64,000 nucleotides of DNA. Origin: Cymbidium sinense (taxonomy: Eukaryota; Streptophyta; Magnoliopsida; Asparagales; Orchidaceae). Below, in pieces: positions 47,692 to 60,018 of this stretch. Positions within the stretch are counted from its first letter, which is position 1. Each line of letters opens with the position of its first letter. Below the pieces are notes generated by a model. The model was not told the origin of the DNA. It did not search any database and saw only the letters and a list, made by a program, of their open reading frames with translations. Location: the NCBI GenBank assembly GCA_021442155.1, contig CM038214.1, positions 51,988,514 through 52,052,513 on the forward strand, given 5' to 3'. The translations under genes were made by a program, and so were the position numbers.

Positions 47692-48814
47692 TTAATAAAG
47701 ATGTCATTAGGAGTAGATCTAAAGAATGACCTAATCCTAACATAGTTATGGTACAAAAGAAATGTCTTCAAGAGACTTTCCCTTGACTATTAGAGAGTTG
47801 AATACCATAAACCCTAACCATAAATTAAATTATAATACCATATATTATAGTATAATGTAGCATCATATATTTGAGCATGTAGTGATTTGTTTTTGGATGT
47901 TATAAGATGTTTTGAAATGTTTTAGTATATTATGGTATTGTGTCCTATAGTCTATATTAATATAAATAATAAAAATATTAATTTAATAAATCATATGATG
48001 AAATTTGTTAAATTTGAAGTGGGAATTAGGTTGTACTACCAAAGGTGTGCTATGCCACTTATAGTCTAAAATGTAAAATTTTGTGTTGAAAATAAATGTT
48101 ATATGTTGTAGCATAGTATAACATCATATATCATAATATATTATTCTCCACATTTTAAATTCTTTTTGTATTTTATAATCATGAAGTTAATTCTACACTA
48201 GCATTATTTATAAAAATGTAGATTTAGACTTTAAAATGGTGGAATTTGGCCAAATTCATAATAGGTAGAGCATGGCATCATAATATATTGTTTCAATTTA
48301 AAAATATGTAAGTGATACCACTAAAAAATATAGTTTTTTATTCTTTTAACTAATTTTATAATTTTTTATCTTAAGCATTCCCTTTTGATGTGATACGTAA
48401 TATAATATAATATAATATATTATAGTGTATTATAATATAGGATCCCATAACATAGAATAGCATCATGCATTATAGCATACTATTGTGTTTTACTACTTAT
48501 TGTTTAGCATATTTTACTTGGTTATAGTATGATGTAGTAGAGTTTTTATTGGTATAATTCATTTTAATATTGATTTGTAGGCATAGATGATGGGATTTGG
48601 CCAAATTTAAGGTAAGATTTAGGGAACATCATTGGGGTGTGCTATGGTGTGTCATTTAATTAAAAGAATGGAATTTTGCATTTAAAATAAATATTCATTT
48701 TTCAACCAAATTTTATAAAATTTTTGCTTAAAGTGATTCATTTTAAGGTGTAATGTAAGATAATATATTATATGAAAGCATATTAAAATATAAAGTACAT
48801 AACAACATAACTTC

Positions 48815-48856
<42 letters not shown>

Positions 48857-49320
48857 GAATGTGAGGGTGTGATACTAAATGTTATTGTACATTTTAGTAT
48901 GTTTTACCTTTGTTATAATACATTGGGTCAAAACTCAAAAAAATGTTAATTTGAAGGTTGAGATGGAAGAATTTGGCCAAATTCGTGGCACACACCAAGA
49001 AGCAACACCAAAATTATGCTATTTTGTACCATTTCTAATAGAAAAGAAAAATAATCTTACATCCAAAATGAACAGTATTCATATTTTGAGAAAATTTTGT
49101 TATTTGTTCTTTTAAGTGATTCTAATGAGGTCTAATGTTAGACATTATATTATATTATATCAAATTATAACATAACATCATATATTATAATATAATATAG
49201 TGTGTTAATTCACACTATAATATGTTTAGCATGATATTGTATAGTTAGTTTGAGCTTGCACCATCACAAATCATAAATTGTTGATTACAAAGTTAAGATG
49301 TTGTAATTTGAATGAATACA
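47692..49320. repeat. AT-rich repeat element Z, copy 1
   Basis: Z starts AATAAAGATGTCAT and its first 420 bp recur at 61641-62060. Inside, a block around GGAATTTGGCCAAATT followed by GTGTGCTATG-like words recurs at about 48000, 48237, 48590 and 48962, suggesting a decayed tandem repeat of roughly 350-370 bp. Many ATATTATA/TATAATAT words are present. The 78-codon + frame at 48879-49115 lies in one of these repeats and has no recognisable domain. Nature unknown. Confidence 0.6.
48815..48856. repeat. AT dinucleotide microsatellite
   Basis: An almost pure AT run with one G interruption. Confidence 0.95.
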
Positions 49321-51794
49321 TTGTTAAGCTTTTGGTTGAAGTATTAAAGGTGTGCATAAGAAGAAATAAGATTTGATGAGAATTCCTTGTCAAGGACCTA
49401 GATGGAGATTCGCTATGGGAGCACACATGCATTGGACATGACATGTAAGGGCATAGAAGAAGAAAATTTGCTGGGGATTAAGTTTGAATTTGATTTGATT
49501 ATATGACTTGTGGAAAGAAGATCCATTGGTGATTAGAATCTATAATCCACCAGGGATTAAGATCGAATCGACTTTAATTTATGTTATTTTAATTAATGTG
49601 GAGGCATATCTATTAGATACGTGGGCTCGAGTCCGCTGGGGATCAGGTATATGAACCTTCCAATAGGGAAGCAAGTTTGGGCTATCCGCTGGGAATTGGG
49701 ATTTCAGTTTGATTTCATAAAGTTGTTCGGGGCTATATCCACTAGGAATAAGAGTTTGGTTGGATTTCTTTGATTTAGACTCTACTAGGCAAGTTGGTTT
49801 AATTTGGCTCCACTAGAGAGGTTGGTTTTGAATTTGATTTGTTTGCTTGACTTGTTTATATATGATTTAGGGCTCCACTAGGGAGAAGGGTGTGATTTAA
49901 CTCCACTAGGGAAAATCAGATTGGGTTTAATTTAATCTAAGTTAATGAATGGACCCTGTCGGTGTGCAATGGACCCATTGAGAAGGGGCTATATCAACCT
50001 TGACCTACCTTAGGTTTACAAATCTAAAGGGATAGTCTACCGACTATGAGATAGAGCTAGCCAACCTAAGGGGTTGCCTTTCAGTGTACATTGACTATGC
50101 TAGGAAGAAGACATAGAAGACTTACATCATTCAAAGCTAATACCAACCACTAGGGTGACCTGTTGGATGCACGACAAATCAAACCTGACCAATGGTGACT
50201 ACTGAGTGAATGTCACTAAGGACTTATGTCAACTCAAAAGTAATTAGGATTAATTTTATATTAATTTCATGTGTTTTGATATGGTTTATTTAGTTTAGTT
50301 TGATTTGGAAAGGGCATATCCTCTAGGGATGTGAGCTCGATCAAATTTGATAGATTTAATTCATGGACCATGTCGGTGTGTGATGGACCCACTGAGAATG
50401 GGATATATCAGACTTGTCCTATATTAGATTTACAAATCCAAAATGATAGTTGACTAGCCATGGGGTAGAGCTAGCCAACCTAAGGGGTTGCCTTTCGATG
50501 TGCAATGGATGTGCTAGGAAGAAGGCATAGTCGACTTTCATTGTCTAAAGTAGGGAACAACCGCTAGGGTTACCTATTGGTAGCACAACAAATCAAACCT
50601 GACTTAGGGGCAACTACTGAGTGAATGTCGCTAGGTACTTATATCAATTCAAGAGTACCCAGGTGATTTCTATAGGGAGTTTTGCTGACACTGCCCTAAA
50701 GATAAGATGCCTGCTTGGGAAAAGTTACCACTAGGGGTGTCCTCCTAATCCATATGTGAATATATATTTTGTTTATATGTTTGCGTGGACCCTATTAGTG
50801 AGGGAACACACTAAGAAGGGGCTATGACCACCTTGACCTATCTTATATTTATTGGACCAAGGGAGAATATGCTCATCCACAGGATGAATTCTCCAATCAT
50901 AGGGGTGGTTATTAGGAAAGGGGAGTTGTCGAATCTGATAGTAACCTGGGTAGTGTCTAAATGGGGTCCCAAATGATGTGATCCCAATATAGTGCTTAGA
51001 GGGAGGTCTTAGGGGAAGCTATCTTGAGCCCTAGAAAAAATTCTTATAGTAAAACTTAAGGAGAAAGCATAACAGGCTTACATCTACCATTACTGATGTA
51101 TCCTAGGGTGCGAGAACCAACTAACCTGATGTGTATCCATTAGCATGAGTGGTGTATCCGTCAACATAGCTAGAACAAACCAACATAAGGTGCCCGTTGA
51201 TGTCCAATGATAAATTTGGAAAAAAAATAGGTTGTCTTACAACTTTTTAAGCAGAACTAATCATTGAGATAGTCTGTCATCGATAGGATAGATGCTATCT
51301 GACCTAGAGTGACTACTAAGCAGGGAGCCCTGAGGAAGGACTAGAATCAGACTTGAAGCAGTCAGGAGGGAAGGAGCAACTAGGAGACTTTTCCTAAACC
51401 TCAAATATACTCTACCCAGTTAGTGCATGAAGGCTAATCCAAGAAGAAAGCGTAGCATACTCACATCCTCTTAAACGAAGCCAAACATAAGGTAGTATAC
51501 CGACCATGCAGTAAAGTCTACCAAACTAACAAGGCACTCTTTGGTGTGCAGTGGCCAAGTAAGGAAGGAAAGCATAGCAGACTTAGATCCTCTAAAGTAA
51601 AAAGACCACTGGGGTGACACACTAGCAGGGTAACACGTTAGCCAGACTTAGAGCAACTACTGAGTAAGTGCCACTAAGGGCATTATCTCAACTCATAGTA
51701 GCCTGAGACAAAAGATGTGTTTAATTTATATGTTTGTGTGCAATTTATGTTTGTGTTGCATCGATGAAGGATAGGATGCTGCTCTGGTTCCTTA
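49321..51794. repeat. Repeat family Y (415-bp direct repeat and CCRCTRGGGA words)
   Basis: No coding sequence was recognised. Between 49440 and 49920 the word CCGCTGGGGA or CCACTAGGGA recurs about nine times at irregular spacing. A unit starting GGACCCTGTCGGTGTG (49951) is repeated at 50365, with shared blocks such as AGAGCTAGCCAACCTAAGGG and CTACTGAGTGAATGTC. More diverged pieces of the same unit appear near 50790 and at 51430-51710. It resembles internal or LTR sequence of a degenerate retrotransposon, but no domain supports that. It ends abruptly at X near 51794. Confidence 0.55.
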
Positions 51795-54460
51795 CACCTA
51801 AATGAGTCAAATTAAGCCAAACCTAACCAAATCAACTCCAATTGACTTAAAATTTGGGCTAACCTACTTTTGGCTCATTTCAAATCTGCACAAATCAAAT
51901 TCAATATAAAATGATCATTCTACCCTTAGGTCAAGGGCATCATATGAGAAAAATCACCCATTTAAGTGGTTATTTCCATTACTTGGCCACTTGGTACTCT
52001 CCCAATGGTCCACCTACCTAGGACACTGTCGAAAACCTCACCCAATGGGTGGTTGGGTCAGTCATGACCCATGGGAGGTGAAATAACCTCATCCTCCCCA
52101 TTGGAGCATTTGAAACACATAGGACACCCATGATTCCTATTTGGTAGCCACCTCCACACCTTCAACCAACCAAGTCGAGCCAACTCACCTCTTCCTTGCC
52201 ACCACGACTCCCTGAGATGCCTAGATGGCCACTAGAAACCAAAATGGACCCCATCATCTGATCAAGATGAAGGGGGTATATAGCTCCTCGTTTCCACTGA
52301 AGCACACACAAAAATCATTCCTTAGAGCCCTAGCTACCAAAGATTAGCCGCTATAGCCATTCCTTAAGTTCACAAGCTCATTCCTCGATCGAAAAATGCT
52401 ATTATTGTCCATCTCAATCAAACTAACTTTTACATTTCTCTATCAAACTCAAATTAACTTTGCACGCACCTTCCCTAAGCCTCGTAGAGTCACAAAAAAT
52501 CATCTCCCAAGCTTCCTGAGCACCGTAGGTGGGACTTCAATCAAATTTGAGATTCAAATTATCGGTTCATCACCTTCCTAGTGAATGTTGAAGAATTGAT
52601 CTGATTGTCGCTCAACAGGGCTTTATCTCCACTACATGAAGCTTCCTCAATCATTCGAGCCACCGATCTTGAGCTCCAGTGAGGTATGCTTCCAAAATAG
52701 ATCTAGTGAGCCACCAATCTCATGTGATCTTGACTATTGGATCACCTCTGATCGATGTTGTGAAGGTTTGGGATCCTTTTGGAATTGATCCGAGCTCATG
52801 TAAGCTCGGATCAAGTGAGTAATGGTGGACGGAATCCATTCTCCCACACTTGCGTGATGTTAGATCATGCACCATCCATTATGTGTGATCAGAATAGATA
52901 GTCATGATTAGATTCGATAGATAAATCTAATTTAATCCTATTAAGCTATGAAATTAATCATAGTTGTCCGATCTTAGATAGGATGGCAAATGAAAAAGTG
53001 CATCCACCGTCGCCACGTAGGCTCTAAGTCAGATAAGTTTTAAAAGAACTCTGCATTGCCTCAGCGTGCCACATGGCACCAACAAGATTAGGCATTAATT
53101 AGGCTTAATTAATCATTTTTAATTTCTAGAACTTCTAAAAATCATAAACAATCATAGAAAAATAAAGAAACTGCAAATAAATACTCATTTTAAAGGTATT
53201 TCAAAGGAGAATTAATTAAAAATGATCTTAATAAAGTTGAAATAGTAATTATGGTTTAATTAAGGTTTAATTATAAAATTAATTAGCTTAATTACTTTAG
53301 CAATTAATCCTAAATTTTGTTGGTAAATTTAATGGGATGACCTCTACCTCCCATGATTTTCTTGGGATTTATTACTCAATTAGGAAAATTAACTAATTAA
53401 ACCTTAACTACTCTATTAATTTAATTAATGATTAATTAATCCCATGAAGAGTAACAAATTGGTTAATTAATTTTATTAATCATTATTCAATAGTAAGTAA
53501 AATAAGGGATAGGGTTGAGACCCCTTTCCCTAAGTTCATTTCACCCTTTTTAAAATGAAATTAATAATGATTTAACTAAGTAATTAAGTCACTTAATCAA
53601 ATTTATATCATAATCACATCAGACCTTAATTAATTAAAACATGGGGTAGATCTTTAGGTGTTTAATAACCTAAAGGTGTTTAATGAAATTATGGTTAGTC
53701 GACATGTGTGGAAAAACCATAAGAGTGATTAATTAAGTCCCTTAATCTAATTAATTATTAATCATGAGCTAATTGCATTAGGCCCCTTTTATTTCCTAAA
53801 ATCATTGCAAGTTGATTTTCCATGCATATCATGTGGGCTCATAATTATTTAGTTAATTACTTTAAGGTGACATAGGTAAGGGTAATTAATTCATCTAATT
53901 AAGGGTTCAACTTAATTAACCCATAAAATTAACTTAATTACATTTCCTTAAATTAAATGTAATCACTAATGTGGGAATGGGTTTAAATCAACAAGTGATG
54001 ATTTCTCTTCTCCTGTTTAAATCAAATCAAATCCAAAACATAATTAATAAAGATTCTTTGGTTTGCTTGAAATAATCTTATTTGATGTGATTGTCCTTAG
54101 GAACTAGTTTGGTTGAATGAATCACATGTTTATATTTGATTGTCCTCTTTCCAATCATGTTAAATTTGGTATGTCATTTAAATTCATCCATCATTCTTTT
54201 CAAAATAAAATAAAATAAAATGGATTACCTTTATGTAAGTTTGCATGTGCTGATTTAATTTTATATATGTGTGACTATTATCACTATTAAACCCAAATGT
54301 ATTTTTCAAAAGCTTATAATTCAATAACAATATATGTTATGATGCTAGTTGTAAATACATAAGATAGGCATGTGCTTATAGCTTAAGTGTATGAATGTTG
54401 AGTTCATTTCCTCTATTCATGTGTTGATTTATATAAGATTGAATGGTAATGGGTATATAG

Positions 54461-55065
54461 TCTGGATATCCTAGGAACAGAAGACTTTAGCTAGCCCCAA
54501 GGAGGTCATTTGATTACCTCACTTCCCTAGTTTAACAATGGCATGTACCCATTCTATTTCGTTCTTATGTATTTCAAAATTAGAATTTAGATAGAGTTTT
54601 AATTCATATATATAAATGATTCAATAAAAAAATACAATATGTGCATGGTTTTCTTTCCCTCATTTATGATACATCCATGTGTGTCCAATAAAAGAAAGTT
54701 TATAGTCTTGACATCCAAGGAATATGAGGCTTTAATTAGCACCAAGGAGTTCATTTGATTACCTCACTTCCTTGGTTTAACAACAACATGTACTTGCCTA
54801 TATCTTTGTACATGTATATGCACATGTGATTAGTTAATGAAAATATCATTTAACATTAAAATTGCATGCATTCATAATTGACTAAGTGGTTGAATTAATT
54901 ATCCATATGACTTGGAGCTTACTTCCTATGTTCATGTATATGAATTTACATATGTTTGAATGCAAATGGGTATATAGTCTTGACATCCTGAAAATACGAG
55001 GCTTTAGCTATGTCTAAGGAGGTCATTCGATTACTCCACATCCCTAGTTTAACAATGACACATGC
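54461..55065. repeat. Three direct repeats inside X
   Basis: A block of about 80 bp (TATAGTCTTGACATCC, GAGGCTTTAGCTAGC, AAGGAGGTCATTTGATTACC, then CCTAGTTTAACAA) occurs at about 54461, 54698 and 54968, spaced 237 and 270 bp. Copy A keeps only the first one and is broken inside it. Confidence 0.75.
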
Positions 55066-57597
55066 CTATTGAATTTCATTCTTATGTCATTTTTGCATAA
55101 GAATTTGGATTTAGTTTTAAAATAATATGTTTAAATAATTCAATCAAATAAAACATAAATTCTAAACATACATATACATTCATCATTTAAGTGTGCTAAA
55201 ATCTGTTGCATGCATAGATACACTTAGTATTAAATCATATGCATGTTACATGTGATGGAAAGGAAAGATTTAATATTTTCATGTGGTAGTAATTCAATTA
55301 AATTAATCTTACCATGTCTTTCATTTTGAATGGGATTATTTAAAGTTAACCTAAACTTAGGATTGATTAAATCATTTAATAAGCCATTCACTAAAGAGAA
55401 CTAAATCAAATTAATAAACTTTAGAATGTGACTTAAGGTTGGGATGAAAGAGGGTAATCCTCTTTTCCTCTCTTTATAAAACTTAGTTGCTAAGTGTAAT
55501 CAAATGAAATAAAAGAAAACACAAATTAAAATTCTCAAATATACTACTTCAAGTGAAATCAACCTTTGAAGTTAAATTGAATCCTTCTACACTTAGAAAA
55601 TACAACACTAATGAGACTTACATATGCCTTAATATATACATTATAATTAAGTCACCACTTCTAGCTATAAGTTAGGATGGTGTATGATGTGATGTATGTT
55701 TTGTTTTATGATGTATTATTTTAGATTGGATATTAGGGTGTATGCCTTATAGACTAGATGATAGGCCAATATTAGCCTAATTATGTTTTCTGCAGGGATT
55801 ATTCCTAAGGGATGCATAAAAATTAATGTGAATGCTCTTTTTGCAGGTTGCTGAAATCCTTAAGCATGATCCAAGTTAGGACAGGTGGGCTTAATTACTC
55901 ATGTGTAGGGTGATATGCTAAGTATAAATTATAAATACAACTTCTTGGGATTATATGTATATTTAGCTAACCTCTATTTTGCATGTGTCGTTAGATTTAC
56001 TTTTCCCACATAAATGTAATTTTTCCAATAAGAATTAGGATTAATGTTGTGGGGGATTAGGATAAGCAGTGGCTAGAAGGAATTATCCTAGGGTGCCCTA
56101 TGATGCCTTTAACATAAGAACCATCCATATCAAAGAAGGAACAAATTAGAAATTGAGATGTAAAGAAAGAAGACCCCCACAACATTTAATACAATTATAA
56201 TTATTCTTTCATATTCTAGGTTGTATAAGGGTAAAGCTCGACTACCCATCTTTTCTCTCATCTGGTTGTACGATGGTACCCAACCGAACCGGCCTTTAAT
56301 TTTTTTACGATAGTTTATATAATTGTTTGATGTTATGTTTACATTGTGCATTAGGATGACATGCTTTTCATTGTGTCATAAATGATTGATGCTTTAATGT
56401 GTGGCTTGGATACGATTAGGCTCTTAGGATAAAAATAGCCTTTCTACCAAATTAATCACTCATAAATAAATTTTAAACAACTCATAACCTCATCATATAG
56501 CCTAAGACATAAATAAGATAATTAAAAGATTTAGCAACCCCTTAGCTATATTTTTATATGCTTCACATCATGCATGCATATTCTTTCTCTCTTGAACATG
56601 AAGGATCTCCATCCTCACATGATAAAGAATGCTTGACTTGTGAGGGCATCCATTGTGGTGGAGAACACCTTCAAGCTGATTTGAGCCATAACCTATTTCA
56701 TCATGCATTTAGGCCTAATAAATCCTAAAGCCTATATCAAAATGATGTTTATAAAATGAAATAAAATTCAAAACAATTTTGCATCTATAGATTAAGTCAT
56801 ATGCTCATACCACTCATACTCTAGTCTCTTAAGGAGTGTGTTTAGGACTTTAGTCTCTTTATAATTAAATAACTACCCTAGCTATCTTGCAATTCATAAG
56901 ACTATACTACATGGTTTTAAAATTGTATGAGGAGTTAGCTGGCGGCCACTCTAGGTGGTTATAAATCAAGAAGTCGGACAATTTTTTCTCTCATTTGGAG
57001 GTAAACCCTTATGTCCACCTGTCGCTTAGATTATGGTCATGCTTTAGCTCGTACTAAAGCTCCATATATTTAGGATCCAAGGTAGATATTTCCTTTGGGC
57101 TATGAGCATAAATTCTCACCTCTTGGGCATTCCCACAACCTTGTGTTGGTGGATTATAAGCCCTAATAATCTAATTAAATTTCAACTCAAAACATATAAA
57201 TCTCCTTAACCTCAAAATTAGAAAGCCCAACCATAAGATAAATTGGAATGCTCACTAGGATTCCTAGAATCATGAGCATTTCCTACTTATTTCATTTGAA
57301 TTCCAAAAATAAGTCTTCTCCTTGAACTTTCTCAATTGATTTTCTAAATACAACTAATCCTTTAATAGTCTAACCTTGAAATCTTTGGAGATGATATTTG
57401 TCTGCTTTAATTGAGAGCATTCTTAATAAATTTCATTTCTTAAGATGTAATTAACTATAAAGGCTTGCCTCCTTAGAACTTAAGAACTAGTTTAATATAA
57501 ACCCTTTGTTCATCCATATAGAGTAGGAAAAATCTCTAGTACATTCAAGACCCATCATGCCTTGGGAGTCTTTATTACATGACAGTCTATTGTAGGG

Positions 57598-57667
57598 TGA
57601 TGGTTTTATCTTTTGAGATATTATATCATACCTGATGGTTTTATCTTTTGAGATATTATATCATACC
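57598..57667. repeat. 35-bp perfect tandem duplication
   Basis: The unit beginning TGATGGTTTTATCTTTTGAG and ending ATCATACC occurs twice head to tail with no differences, so it is recent compared with the decay around it. Confidence 0.9.
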
Positions 57668-57689
57668 TTAATGTTGTACCTGATCACCT

Positions 57690-58175
57690 CAAAAAGTACC
57701 CCCTCCCCCCATACATCCAAAAATAAACACCATAAGGCCTCTCACCTTATTCATTGAATCATCTCAACATCATCCTATCTTTTCAGAATTTGGAGATGTC
57801 GATCATCAAGTAGAAAAGGGTTCTTAGACTCATAATGTTGATTGATACACCTGGGTCAACCAGAACTCTAGATAGCCTGTATTTGCCAACATCCACTGCA
57901 ATGTAAAGAGATAGTTGTGCCCGGTCATCCCTAGGAGTCAGTCTTCATCACTTAATGTAACTCTTAAGATGTCCTTTAGAATAGAATTTCTCCTCTTTAG
58001 TGGTGGTCAGTTGACCTAAGCATATCTCTAGATCAAGTAAGGCCTTGATTAGAGATTCCCTCATCTTTTCGGATAAGATAAGGTCATCATATATGCTTAA
58101 CTTGGCTGAAAACTTTCTAAGGTGAGCTAGGATATTGTAATCAACTCTGGCTTGGTCCTTCATAAGCATATTCAA
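57690..58175 (-). pseudogene. Ty3/Gypsy (Tat-type) protease start and preceding linker remnant
   Basis: Reading leftward on the - strand, the linker VDYNILAHLRKFSAKLSIYD (57948-58175, stop-free) is followed by DDRAQLSLYIAVDVGKYRLS and the retropepsin box LVDPGVSINIM, with LVDPG at 57849-57863. Retropepsin cleaves the Gag-Pol polyprotein. The box has Pro where Thr or Ser is usual in retropepsins. The rest of the protease, ending in LGRPWI, is not here but is found in copies A and B next to the other end of X. Confidence 0.75.
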
Positions 58176-58640
58176 GGGTGGAGCATCCTATGGAGGGGCA
58201 ATCTGTTAACTAGAACCAATGACTTGCTTACCCTTATGCTAAAGTGCTACCCTAGGAGGTAGAACTTTGGCATTGCATAGATTGACTTTCGTGACTTCTA
58301 GGAATGATGAGCTTATGGAAAGTTCTATCTTCTCATCAGGCATACCTATAGCTTCTCTTATGGGATCCTCAAAGTCAGTTGACTCCAAGTCAATCTCAAG
58401 AGGTGAACATAATTGATTCAAAGAAGGATAGTCTAACTCTGAATTAGAAAGGAAAGGATCAAAACTACTAGATTTATTATTTTTATTTAGACTCAGAAAG
58501 ATTTCAATAATAATAAAATTTAGAGCATCAGAAGTTGGCAATATATTAGTAGAATCAGCTTTCTTCATTAATTTATTTTTAGGTGGAGGTACATGATAGA
58601 AATCAAGTAAAATAAGTGGAGTAAGGGATTCAATGCTCTT
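58176..58640 (-). pseudogene. Gag-protease spacer remnant
   Basis: A 109-codon open piece (58239-58568) on the - strand, rich in Ser, Asn, Asp and Glu, lies between the gag part and the protease and is in the right order for a Tat-type Gag-Pol spacer. I recognise no domain in it. Confidence 0.5.
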
Positions 58641-59399
58641 ATCCGCAGATGCAACATTCTTCCCAGTATAAGAGAAGCTAGTATAAGAGGAGATAGCTAC
58701 AATGGTTGAGGGAGTACTGGACTCGGATGGTGACTACGCTACTGGACTATCCCAGGAAAGTATGGTGAGTTGTTGCTGCTGTTGGGCTGTCAACCTACCC
58801 AAATTGTCCTTTGCAACTAGCAAACCTTTCTTTGTGTTGGAGGTTTGAGCTATTTCTGGCACTTGTAAGCCTTGTAAGGAAGGCTTCTTGATCTTAGAAA
58901 TGATCTTTTTAGAGGTTTGGGATTAGGAGATATCCTATCCTTCTTTGGTATTAAGAGGACTACAAGTATCCCCAAGGATTACTCTAACAGAATTGGATGG
59001 TTGTGCTAATAAGTATTCCTTAGGGATAACTTGGCTCCCAACTTGTATCTGCACTCAAGCTAGTCCTTAAAAGTGATACAATACTCGAAGAAATGGCCTA
59101 ACATGTGGTGGTAGGGGTAGTAGCTAGGATCATCGCTCTTGTCCATTTCCACTGGCCTCTTAGGCTCTCGTAATAGAAAGTCAAGTTTCTTTAAGAGATT
59201 TTGAAAGATTTTCTTAACTACCTCCCTCTTGAATAAATATGGCTTATTCAATCTATTAGAAAGAGTAGGTGGAAAGTAGCTACTTGGTGATGAATATGAA
59301 TACTGCAACTGGGTAGGCTACTGAAGTGGTGGAAATGGTCATTGTGGCGGCTATAGTGGTCGATATGTTGGCTGAGGTGGTGCAAAATGAGGTGGCAAA
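58641..59399 (-). pseudogene. Ty3/Gypsy gag C-terminal part
   Basis: On the - strand a short piece, DDPSYYPYHHMLGHFFEYC (59060-59130), corresponds to the Cys/His-type segment that usually reads CPYHRMLGHTLEDC in Gag of this lineage; here the first Cys is Tyr. The neighbouring sequence (59310-59440) is Gly/Pro/Gln-rich. Stops occur between the pieces. Confidence 0.65.
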
Positions 59400-60018
59400 G
59401 GAGGTTGTTGAGCTCATAGTCTCTCATACTGAACTCTAGTTGGCTGCTTCCCTCTGTCCACTGACAACTGCCCCTGGCTTCTTCTCAAACACATTCTGCG
59501 GCTTAGGCCTAGATGATTGGTCGAGAAAAGGCAACTATTTGGCTTCCTCTTGTAGGCTAGCTTTCTTGTTGATTAATTTGTCTATTGTTTTGATGGTAAA
59601 GTCCTTAGGCATAAGGCGATCAGGTCATAGATATTATTGAGAAGAATCACAATGGCATGTTACTCGGATAGCTATGGTTCTTATTTTATGCTCAGGTTGT
59701 GCCTCCTGAAAATGTAATCAACAACGGACTCATTGAGTTTCTATTTCTCTATAATGAGGTCGCCTACAGTCACCCTCTACTGAGCGCCAACAAACCTCTT
59801 GATGAAGATGTGCTCCAACATAGCAAATGTCTTCACCGAACCTTTGGGTAGTTGGGCATACCAATCAAATGCAACTCATGACAGACTGTTAATGAAAAGG
59901 CAGAAGAGCAGAGCATTGCTACCACCAGTGTTGCAACAGCCAGCTCTAAAGTGTGCAATGTGTTATCATGGGTTCCCACTGCCATCAATGATCTTGAAGG
60001 ATGGTGGCACAAAATCCT
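59400..60018 (-). pseudogene. Ty3/Gypsy (Tat-type) gag core remnant
   Basis: The - strand gives the retrotransposon gag domain in order: PPSFKIIDGSGNPWQHIAHF (59950-60010), then SNALLFCLFINSLS, AFDWYAQLPKGSVKTFAMLE and FIKRFVGAQ, VTVGDLIIEKQK, VVDYIFRRHNLS and HAIVILLNNI. This is the capsid-forming part that packages the RNA. Scattered stops show that it is dead. The right edge is an abrupt switch to telomere-like DNA inside the start of the domain. The two + strand open frames here are antisense shadows. Confidence 0.85.

Larger units (their letters stand above)
51795..57690. mobile_element. Long non-coding repeat X, copy C
   Basis: It begins inside X (matching about 4350 in copy A and 31117 in copy B) and follows copy A to about 54540, then continues with X sequence absent from A and B. 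Landmarks shared with A and B are CATGACCCATGGGAGGTGAA, TCTTGGGATTTATT and the GGCTTTAGCTAGCCCCAAGG block. The right part (55070-57690) is AT-rich and occurs only once in this window; I recognise no gene in it, and the 73-codon - strand frame at 56130-56351 has no domain. It meets Tat protease sequence at about 57690. Confidence 0.6.

Noticed and set aside
48879..49115. 78-codon + strand frame in Z
   Set aside because: It lies in a decayed tandem repeat whose sister units do not keep the frame.
52396..52581. 61-codon + strand frame in X copy C
   Set aside because: The same place in copies A and B has stops and shifts; it is a chance frame.
56130..56351. 73-codon - strand frame in X
   Set aside because: No domain, low-complexity neighbours, and no second copy to test for conservation.
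56935..56965. TGGCGGCCACTCTAGG, like the leader after a primer-binding site in Tat elements
   Set aside because: Only a loose match, with no tRNA-complementary segment and no LTR end beside it that I could recognise.
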